Source: CAYJBH01 sp964369965 (lineage in GTDB: Bacteria > Bacillota > Clostridia > Oscillospirales > Ruminococcaceae). From it: a DNA stretch of 64,000 nucleotides. Below, in pieces: positions 57,783-64,000 of this stretch; the first letter of the stretch is position 1; each line of letters begins with the position of its first letter. The notes under the pieces were generated by a model. The model did not search any database, was not told the DNA's origin, and saw only the letters and a list, made by a program, of their open reading frames with translations. Made by a program: the position numbers and the translations under genes. The stretch spans positions 1 through 64,000 of the forward strand of contig CAYJGF010000009.1 in NCBI GenBank assembly GCA_964369965.1, given 5' to 3'.

Positions 57783-59270
57783 TCACTCAAACATCATATT
57801 TTCAATATATGCATCGTTAAATACGGGGTCGGTGGAATTTTCGTGGGTGGTTGCGCCGTTGATGAGATGTTTTAGCTCCGCTCGGCAGTTTTTATTTAAC
57901 AGCAACATGGACGCACCGGCGAGGGCGGCGTTACCGAGCACGCTCACCCTGTCGATTAGCTCGGACGGTATAAGCCCTATCCTCGCCGCGTTTTTAATGT
58001 TGAGGTTACTGCCAAAACCGCCGGCAATGTATAACCGCTCTATGTCGCTGTATTTAAGACCTGCTTTTTTAAGCAGTGCGATAACTCCTGCCGCAAGTGC
58101 CGCCTTGGCGAGTTGAACCATCCTCACATCCTTTTGGGTGAAGTATACGCCGTCACCGAGCGGTATGTCATCGTCCAACATGCCGGTCTCGTCCAGCGTC
58201 TCATTCTCTAAAACGCAGGCGATAAGATCCACCACACCACTGCCACAAATGCCCTTGACAGGCGCATCGCCAATGGTGTGAAAAACCAGTTGTCCCTGCT
58301 CACTTTCCACCTTATATATCGCGCCGGGTCGCCCTGTCATGCCACTGGAAAGACTCGCCCCCTCAAACGCGGGTCCCATCGCGGTGGAACAACAAAAAAG
58401 TTTTTTATCGTGCCAGAGCGCAATCTCGCCGTTTGTGCCGACGTCTATCAACAGCGCGCTCTCGTGCTCGGTGCACATGCCACAGGAGAGTATCGCGGTG
58501 GAGATATCGGCGCCGACAAAGGCGGAAATACAGCTCGGGAGATACTGCTCGGTGTGCGGCAGGATCTCGATGAGTGCGTGCCCGATCACCTCACCAAAGA
58601 GGTGATCCGCCTCAAAAGGTGCGTGGGACATCGGTTCGGGACTGCGTCCGGTGAGCAGGTATAACATGGTGGTGTTGCCGGTTATGACCAACAAATCCAC
58701 CTCATCACCGTCAATACCGCCTTTTTGCAACAACTCCTCTATCAGGCGAGTTATGCCGCCCTTGATGCAGTCTGCAAGCGCTTCCCCCTCGCCGGCGAGC
58801 GCGTGCTCTATCCTTGATATGACGTCCGCGCCAAACACCGCCTGCGGATTTTTTTCACTCGCCTCGGCGACAAGTGCCGATGTGCTGTAGAGTTGTAATG
58901 CAAGGGTGGTCGTGCCGATATCCACCGATATTGCATAGCGTGAAAACGCCGGAGACCACTCAAACTGCGGCATATAACCGCCGATGCTGACCGTAACATC
59001 GCCGTGCTGACGCTCCACCTCACAGTCGCCCAAAACACTCACACAACAGGCAAGGCGCACCCCGACGGCGCGCTGCTCCTCGGTCAAAAATGTCATCTCC
59101 TCATGAGAAAAGGGGGAGAGTGCCCCCCTCGCCGTCACAAGGCATTTGCCACACCTTTTTTTGCCGCCGCACGGCTGTTCAAAGACGTCGTGCAGTTCCA
59201 TGACATCGCCGAGCAGCGTGCCTTTTTGACATTCGATAATCTTGTTGTCGGCGGTTATTTTTGCAGTCAT
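57783..59270 (-). CDS. Corrinoid-activating ferredoxin/ASKHA ATPase (RACE, DUF4445)
   Basis: This 495-aa protein has an N-terminal 2Fe-2S ferredoxin domain (CGGKKRCGKC near residue 34, then ACC near 74). An ASKHA-fold ATPase region follows (ISVDIGTTTLALQ near 115; VITGNTTML; LLIDVGTNGEIALW; CGSGVVDL; YIAGGFGSNL). Such proteins reductively return inactive Co(II) corrinoid to Co(I) at the expense of ATP. It is shorter than the usual ~600 aa, mainly in the linker. It lies 16 nt after a lipoprotein gene and downstream of the corrinoid methyltransferase genes, which it probably serves. Confidence 0.9.
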   Translation of the reverse strand: MTAKITADNKIIECQKGTLLGDVMELHDVFEQPCGGKKRCGKCLVTARGALSPFSHEEMTFLTEEQRAVGVRLACCVSVLGDCEVERQHGDVTVSIGGYMPQFEWSPAFSRYAISVDIGTTTLALQLYSTSALVAEASEKNPQAVFGADVISRIEHALAGEGEALADCIKGGITRLIEELLQKGGIDGDEVDLLVITGNTTMLYLLTGRSPEPMSHAPFEADHLFGEVIGHALIEILPHTEQYLPSCISAFVGADISTAILSCGMCTEHESALLIDVGTNGEIALWHDKKLFCCSTAMGPAFEGASLSSGMTGRPGAIYKVESEQGQLVFHTIGDAPVKGICGSGVVDLIACVLENETLDETGMLDDDIPLGDGVYFTQKDVRMVQLAKAALAAGVIALLKKAGLKYSDIERLYIAGGFGSNLNIKNAARIGLIPSELIDRVSVLGNAALAGASMLLLNKNCRAELKHLINGATTHENSTDPVFNDAYIENMMFE

Positions 59271-59286
59271 ATTTTGTTCCCTAATT

Positions 59287-60237
59287 TTAATACTCCGATT
59301 CTACATAGTCAAAATCAACCGAAAACATCTTTAGCGGATACTCCCCTGTGTCGTAGTAGGTTGTCGCTATTTCAGAGCCGTCGTAGAACAGCATCTTTCT
59401 GCCGTCGTCCAGCGTGACCAATATCCGCAGTTCTTCGGTTTTTTCCGTATCACTGATTTCCAGCACGCCGAAAGTCTCCTCCATCTTGACGACGCTCGCG
59501 CCCTGCAACAGTAGCGACCCCTCTATTTGCGATAATAGCATGTCCTTGATCTCGGTCATGTCGTTTTCAAATTCCGGGTGGGTCTCGTCCCAATATCCTA
59601 TCAAACTTTTAAACTCCCCCTCTAACGTGACAAAGGACGGCTTTTTTTCCTCCTCGAACATGTCGGCATAAAAGCCCATGGAGTGAGGTCTCGACCAAAG
59701 GAAGTCGAGTGCCCCTGTTGTGGCATTAATTTCCAGTGTGAAAACCCATTCGACATCGGCTAAAGCAAAGAAAAATGCCGGATCGTTGGAGACGAGCCAT
59801 GTGGCGGTGGTGCCGTCCGTTAGCAGTTGGAGATTGATGGGTGTATCCTCATCAAAGGTGAAACCAAAACTCTCCTCAAAGATACTGCCGGCTAAGTTCG
59901 CCGCCTCCTCCGGGGTGACGATGTAGTCAATCTCGCTCTCCCGTATGAGCTGGTCGAGATAATCGTCCCGTATCCAATCCTCCTCGTTTAAACTCTCATT
60001 CATATCGGCAAAGCGCGGGTCGGTTGCTATTAACTCCATTGATGGTTCCGGATTTTGCGCGAGCCAGAGGTAGGGGTAGACCTTTTCGACAGGGGTAGCC
60101 GCGACCACATCGTCCACCGTCGTCGAAGGCTCGATATTGTCCGACGTGGTGACCGGCGCGGAGCTGTCCGGCACCACACTGCACCCAAAGAGCGACAGCA
60201 TAACGCAGAGCGATAACATTAATATTAACCTTTTCAT
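59287..60237 (-). CDS. Hypothetical lipoprotein
   Basis: This 316-aa protein has a lipoprotein signal (MLSLCVMLSLFGC, lipidated Cys about residue 19). A Thr/Ser/Val-rich linker and a mature domain rich in acidic and aromatic residues follow. I recognise no family. It sits between the corrinoid-related genes on the same strand, 16 nt before the activator gene. A 160-bp inverted-repeat element separates it from the genes upstream, so it may have its own promoter. Confidence 0.75.
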   Translation of the reverse strand: MKRLILMLSLCVMLSLFGCSVVPDSSAPVTTSDNIEPSTTVDDVVAATPVEKVYPYLWLAQNPEPSMELIATDPRFADMNESLNEEDWIRDDYLDQLIRESEIDYIVTPEEAANLAGSIFEESFGFTFDEDTPINLQLLTDGTTATWLVSNDPAFFFALADVEWVFTLEINATTGALDFLWSRPHSMGFYADMFEEEKKPSFVTLEGEFKSLIGYWDETHPEFENDMTEIKDMLLSQIEGSLLLQGASVVKMEETFGVLEISDTEKTEELRILVTLDDGRKMLFYDGSEIATTYYDTGEYPLKMFSVDFDYVESEY

Positions 60238-60322
60238 TTTATAATCCCTTTCAAATTCTTATCGCAATTATGACAGGTCAATATTTCGATAAAATAACAG
60301 AGATGTTATCGTCTTGTAAAAT

Positions 60323-60482
60323 TATAGTCAATTAATTTGAACAACGCTACAGATTGGCGAGTAGAAATTTCGCCTATCAAGGCGGAGGATTGAGTAGTAC
60401 TAATGTATTGCGATTGACGACAACGCAGATAGACGGAATTTCTGCCGCCAAGATGTGGAGGATTTTAAGTTAATTGACTATA
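60323..60482. mobile_element. 160-bp MITE with perfect 13-bp ends (TATAGTCAATTAA)
   Basis: The ends TATAGTCAATTAA (60323-60335) and TTAATTGACTATA (60470-60482) are exact inverses. Inside, two diverged direct repeats (AAATTTCGCC to GGAGGATT near 60366, and AATTTCTGCC to GGAGGATT near 60437) are visible. There is no ORF with a start signal. The element abuts the DUF2284 stop codon directly. Confidence 0.75.
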
Positions 60483-61019
60483 TTATTTGTACAATACCGC
60501 GCCGAAATATGTCACGGTGTTCTGCCCATTGATGTATTTCATGCCGCTTTTTTTCGCAAGCTCACTCACCGCTATGCCGTAGGTCTCAAGGCTTTTCATC
60601 GCATAGTCCGGAAACCGACATGGCTCGTTCGTCAACTTTCCGCAGACTTCACACTCGCCGCACCCACCTGCACCGAGGAACAACAGCTCGCCGTCCATAT
60701 TCTCCTTGCAGTAATCCCGTGCCGAGCGGACAAGCTCTCCATGCTTTTTGCCTATATCCATCATGCCCTCAAAGTCATAGCTGTCCTCAATCTCGCCCAC
60801 CGTCTGATAGACAATTGCGGTGTCATACCCACGCGCCTCGGCAATAAGGTCGTCAATAGCACCGGCATCGGGGGGGCAACAGTAGTTTTTGCCGTATTTT
60901 CCGCAGGAGTTACTCTCGCACATAGCACGAAAGCCGCGGTCGAACTTTATATCCTTGACCGCGACGGTGCCCACGGCATACGCGCCGAGGGTTTTAAGTT
61001 TATCTATTATATTTTGCAT
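60483..61019 (-). CDS. DUF2284 cysteine-rich metal-binding protein
   Basis: This 178-aa protein has two Cys clusters: MCESNSCGKYGKNYCCPP (about residues 34-51) and CGECEVCGKLTNEPC (about 120-135), the DUF2284 pattern, probably binding Fe-S or zinc. These proteins often lie beside corrinoid or radical-enzyme genes in anaerobes, with no defined role. The start is 3 nt after the COG0523 gene stop, so the two are tightly coupled. Confidence 0.87.
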   Translation of the reverse strand: MQNIIDKLKTLGAYAVGTVAVKDIKFDRGFRAMCESNSCGKYGKNYCCPPDAGAIDDLIAEARGYDTAIVYQTVGEIEDSYDFEGMMDIGKKHGELVRSARDYCKENMDGELLFLGAGGCGECEVCGKLTNEPCRFPDYAMKSLETYGIAVSELAKKSGMKYINGQNTVTYFGAVLYK

Positions 61020-61022
61020 AAC

Positions 61023-61916
61023 CTACATCCTTTCCACCAACTCCGGATACCATTTCATCGCATTTTTTACCCCCTCGCGCAACGGCATACCTTGACCTGC
61101 GAGCAGGACGAGCTTGTTTGTCGTCTCCTTTTCATAGGGTGTGACCGATATCTGCGGACCGGTGCAGTCCACAAAGCGACCGCCGTCCGTCGTTTCCACA
61201 AACCCTTTTATACGATAAGTACATTCTGTCAGCAAATTTACGCAACGTATAAGTTGTTCCGCTTTTATTTTGGGGTTTATCGCCAAGGTCACCTTTTGCA
61301 GGGTGATGTCCGGCGCGCATAAAACCTCATCAAGGTCTATCTCGGGGGAGAGAAGATTTAACCACTCCGGTTTTATTTCGCCGAATGTTGTGGGCTGAAT
61401 TTTTGCGGCAGGGTTCGCCTCCTTTATCAATTCGGCGGTCTTTTGCGCCTGTTCTTCGGTGGCTATGTCCGTCTTGTTGAGCAGAACGAGCGACGACACC
61501 GCCAGCTGACGGCGGCTGACCTCGGCGGTGGAAAAGACTTTCACAAGCCGCACCGCATCGGCAAGGCAGACTGCGCCCTTGTAGTTAATCTCAGCAAAAT
61601 CTCTCAAAACTTTGCGCACGTTGGTGGGGTCGGCGAGACCGGACGCCTCGGTTATAATAACATCGGGTTTTGCGGCGACGGCGCTGTGCAGTTCCGCCTC
61701 AAACTTGTCAAGACGGCAGGCACAGAAGATGGAGCCGTTGTTAATCTCCGCCATTGCCATGCCAAGCTCACGCACCAACTCGCCGTCGACACCTTGCGAG
61801 CCGAACTCATTTATAATAAGGTATATTTTTTTGTCGGCGAAAAGCCGCACCAGGTTTTTGAGAAAGGTGGTCTTTCCGGCACCCAAAAACCCGGTTATCA
61901 GATAAAAATCGAGCAT
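61023..61916 (-). CDS. COG0523 (CobW/UreG-like) GTP-binding metallochaperone
   Basis: This 297-aa protein has the G1 P-loop GFLGAGKTTFLKN, the metal site in NGSIFCACRLDKFE (C-x-C; the usual CxCC is reduced), G3-like TEASGLADP and G4 LNKTD, plus a C-terminal CobW_C-like domain. COG0523 proteins insert zinc or cobalt-type metals into partners. In this operon, the obvious clients are the UroD-type methyltransferase (zinc) or the corrinoid protein. It starts 7 nt after the methyltransferase gene. Confidence 0.88.
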   Translation of the reverse strand: MLDFYLITGFLGAGKTTFLKNLVRLFADKKIYLIINEFGSQGVDGELVRELGMAMAEINNGSIFCACRLDKFEAELHSAVAAKPDVIITEASGLADPTNVRKVLRDFAEINYKGAVCLADAVRLVKVFSTAEVSRRQLAVSSLVLLNKTDIATEEQAQKTAELIKEANPAAKIQPTTFGEIKPEWLNLLSPEIDLDEVLCAPDITLQKVTLAINPKIKAEQLIRCVNLLTECTYRIKGFVETTDGGRFVDCTGPQISVTPYEKETTNKLVLLAGQGMPLREGVKNAMKWYPELVERM

Positions 61917-61923
61917 AATTTCC

Positions 61924-63282
61924 TTATAAATAGAAGTTAATAGCTTCTTCCAGCTCCTCTTTGGACGGGATTATGGAAGAGAATTTCAGCTCGCCGTTGA
62001 TATAGATGGACGGCAGGTTGGTAACACCCATCTTTTTGCAACGCGCAATGTTCTCCTTTATGGTGAACTTGTGCTCGATGAGGTCGATTTTATCGCCGTA
62101 GTTCTCCTTAGCGACGTTTGCCGCGCCCATCATGTAGGTGCACGCCGCACAGGTCAGGCTGTCAAGAGTGAACACCTCAACAAGTGGTTTTGTCAGCGCG
62201 CTGTAGTCCGGCAGTTCCACCTCGATATCAAGGTCGCCTGCTACATAGTTTTTCACCATCTCGGCAACCGCCTTAGTGTCCAGTACCGCCTGTGTGGCAC
62301 CTATAGTATTCTCGACCGGCACGTCATACGGCATGTCGCAACCGGGTGCGACGATAAAGTTTTTGTACTCTTTAAGGTTCGCGAGCATGTCGACGACATA
62401 CTTCATGTTGTCCTGCTGAGAGCCGTGGAGCATGATGGAGGTGAGCGGAATGTTGCCGCCGATAACCACGTCAAAACGATCACAAATCTCTTTCGCCGCC
62501 ATGATGTCGACGTTTTCGTCAACACAGATGGAATCCGGGTCGGTCTTGCACATGACCTCGATGTTGCGCGTCGCGTTGCCACAGACGAAGAATGCGGAGT
62601 AGACCTTTTTCTCGTCGCGCAGGTAGTTGAAAAGGTCGGTGTAGGGGGCGGTTAAAAACTCCTCAAAATGGTCGGAGGATATCTGAGACACGAGCGGGTC
62701 GACCAATGCAATGACATCCATGCCGGCGGCGATATACATGTCCGACATCTTGATAGCGACCTTTTTGCAGAACTCGAGAAGTTCCTTAACATAGTCCTCA
62801 TCGTCGAACATATCCATAAATATGTCGTTGCCGCGCAGGTGGCTGGCAAGGGTGAACGGACCGCAAAGGATACCGTACAGCGCGGTGTTCTCGCCCACCG
62901 CCTCTTTCAGTCGGCGCATTGCGGAGAGGATCATCGGCATACGACCGCTCGTCTCGCTCGGCAGGGTGCAATCACACGGCACCGTCATGGTGTCGGCTAA
63001 CGGGTGGGAGGCAACGCTCGGTGGACCGTCCTCCGCCCAGCGCAGTTCACAGCCGAGAATTTCCGCTTCGACCTGTAGGTCAAACATGACCGGTTGACCG
63101 TCCGGCTTATAGAGCTTGTTGACCTCGATCAAGGCCTCGACCATCGCGTCCTCGTCGGTCAAGAATGTCTCGGCGTTGACACCGGTTAAAAGTCCGGCAT
63201 GAACGCCGGCGAACGGCACCCACGGCGCGCGCTCGGTAACCTTGTTTTGAAGTGTTGCAAACAGTAATTCTTTCGGTTTCAT
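61924..63282 (-). CDS. UroD-type corrinoid methyltransferase fused to a thioredoxin-fold domain
   Basis: This 452-aa protein has an N-terminal UroD/MtaA barrel (about 1-350: ERAPWVPFAGVHAGLL; GILCGPFTLASHL; VIALVDPLVSQIS; VVIGGNIPL; VAPGCDMPYDVP). The C-terminal ~85-residue thioredoxin-like domain has a CAAC redox motif in SLTCAACTYMM and the cis-Pro region GVTNLPSIYINGE. MtaA-type enzymes bind zinc with H-x-C and a later Cys. Here the first site reads F-V-C (AFFVCGN), so the His is missing, while PGC is kept. It follows the corrinoid protein gene. ATG 63282 has GGAGAT upstream. Confidence 0.88.
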   Translation of the reverse strand: MKPKELLFATLQNKVTERAPWVPFAGVHAGLLTGVNAETFLTDEDAMVEALIEVNKLYKPDGQPVMFDLQVEAEILGCELRWAEDGPPSVASHPLADTMTVPCDCTLPSETSGRMPMILSAMRRLKEAVGENTALYGILCGPFTLASHLRGNDIFMDMFDDEDYVKELLEFCKKVAIKMSDMYIAAGMDVIALVDPLVSQISSDHFEEFLTAPYTDLFNYLRDEKKVYSAFFVCGNATRNIEVMCKTDPDSICVDENVDIMAAKEICDRFDVVIGGNIPLTSIMLHGSQQDNMKYVVDMLANLKEYKNFIVAPGCDMPYDVPVENTIGATQAVLDTKAVAEMVKNYVAGDLDIEVELPDYSALTKPLVEVFTLDSLTCAACTYMMGAANVAKENYGDKIDLIEHKFTIKENIARCKKMGVTNLPSIYINGELKFSSIIPSKEELEEAINFYL

Positions 63283-63386
63283 ATTATCTCCTTTTATAAT
63301 TTGACACAGCAAAGCAAGGGTCGCGCAGTTGCACCTTACTTGGCAACCCCTACCTGAATGCCGGTTGTATTTAATGTAAAACTATA

Positions 63387-64000
63387 CTATGCGGATTGGC
63401 AGATATCCACGGCGGCGTCCGCGGCACTTGCGGCGTCGGAGGTGTATTTGTCGGCGCCTATCTGCTGGCAGTATGCGTCGGTAACCGGCGCACCACCAAT
63501 CATGATTTTGACCTTATCTTTAAGTCCCGACTCCTCTAAAGCCTTGACCACATCCGCCATGACACCCATGGTGGTGGTGAGCAGTGCGCTACAGCAGATG
63601 ATGTCGCAACCCTCAGTTTTAGCGGTCTCGACAAAAGTCTCGGGCGAAACATCGGTGCCGAGGTCAATAACCTCAAGCCCTTTGCCCTCCATCATCATCT
63701 TGACGAGGTTTTTACCGATATCGTGCAGGTCACCCTTGACGGTGCCGATGCAGACCTTGCCGGTCGCAACAACGCCGGCGTCGGCGAGCAGAGGTTTGAG
63801 CAGTTCCGCACCCATGTTCATGGCACGAGCCGCGACCAGAACCTCCGGCACAAATATCTCGTTATTCTTAAATTTTTCACCGATTACCGACATGCCGGAG
63901 AGCAGACCCTCCTCCAAGATAGTCTTTGCGCTGACACCCTCATCTATAGCCTGTTGAACCAGTGCTTTAACGTCCTTTGCCTTGCCTTTTTGCAACATCT
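63387..64000 (-). CDS. Corrinoid (cobalamin-binding) methyltransferase protein, MtaC/MttC-like, at window edge
   Basis: At least 203 aa are visible; an ATG at 63998 could be the start, but homologues usually carry about ten more residues, so the 5' end probably lies outside the window. It has a helical cap (SVIGEKFKNNEIFVPEVLVAARAM) and a B12-binding Rossmann domain with the cobalt-ligand motif GDLHDIGKN (D-x-H-x2-G), then SALLTTTMGVM and VMIGGAPV. It carries a methyl group on its corrinoid between two methyltransferases; the substrate-specific one is not in the window. Confidence 0.92.
   Translation of the reverse strand, partial: MLQKGKAKDVKALVQQAIDEGVSAKTILEEGLLSGMSVIGEKFKNNEIFVPEVLVAARAMNMGAELLKPLLADAGVVATGKVCIGTVKGDLHDIGKNLVKMMMEGKGLEVIDLGTDVSPETFVETAKTEGCDIICCSALLTTTMGVMADVVKALEESGLKDKVKIMIGGAPVTDAYCQQIGADKYTSDAASAADAAVDICQSA

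Noticed and set aside
63313..63386. Cobalamin riboswitch between the corrinoid and UroD genes
   Set aside because: The 100-bp gap holds only a degenerate GTAGGGGTTGCC-type hairpin; no B12-box-like sequence is seen and the space is too short.

Overview
The window reads as chromosome of a spore-forming, strictly anaerobic gut-type Clostridia (Oscillospirales/Ruminococcaceae-like is my inference). Pointers are a SpoIIP sporulation protein, a perfect CIRCE/HrcA operator, a reverse rubrerythrin with its own Rrf2 regulator, pyruvate phosphate dikinase, a corrinoid methyltransferase locus, AAAGGAG-type ribosome binding sites and many small intergenic repeats. There is no prophage, integrase or full insertion sequence. 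The mobile-looking DNA consists of short non-coding elements with inverted ends.

Layout. 1-5 kb: a tRNA-Arg, then (minus) an ABC exporter (ATPase, permease) followed by a kinase-less seven-repeat PASTA protein. 5-11 kb: a MocR regulator divergent from an ECF vitamin-uptake S component, prfB, spoIIP, an OFA-type MFS transporter and a TetR regulator whose start codon appears to be ATC. 11-22 kb: htpG under a CIRCE operator, a Ca2+-type P-ATPase operon, a divergent decarboxylase-like PLP enzyme, and a large membrane protein. 22-26 kb: rmlC, a Wzm/Wzt-like polysaccharide exporter and a double-domain glycosyltransferase. 26-30 kb: a beta-CASP nuclease, a divergent HisH/HisF pair and an MTA/SAH nucleosidase. 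30-44 kb: a tandem AAA ATPase and a sugar-utilisation locus (GH42 beta-galactosidase, YesM/YesN-like two-component system, sugar ABC importer, GHL6-type glycosidase). 44-53 kb: the informational operon ffs-dnaX-ybaB-recR, extended by an acyltransferase, a zinc-ribbon membrane protein and a TraX-like protein; mfd lies just upstream. 53-57.6 kb: ppdK, a small divergent ribbon-helix-helix unit with 12-bp iterons, rubrerythrin and Rrf2. 57.7-64 kb: a corrinoid methyl-transfer cluster (corrinoid protein, UroD-type methyltransferase fused to a thioredoxin fold, COG0523 GTPase, DUF2284, lipoprotein, corrinoid-activating ferredoxin/ASKHA protein).

The best candidates for something undescribed are four. 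(1) The HisH/HisF pair keeps the glutaminase triad and the ammonia-gate residues but has lost the HisF catalytic Asp130, Asn103 and Thr171 equivalents; it sits with MTA nucleosidase rather than his genes. (2) A ~78-bp two-hairpin intergenic element occurs in two unrelated operons with a compensatory base-pair change. (3) The UroD-thioredoxin fusion in the corrinoid cluster lacks the usual zinc-ligand His. (4) Three families of tiny inverted-repeat elements supply, or exactly abut, the stop codons of neighbouring genes. Two genes (tetR and traX-like) appear to lack a canonical start codon at the position their sequence and Shine-Dalgarno demand.
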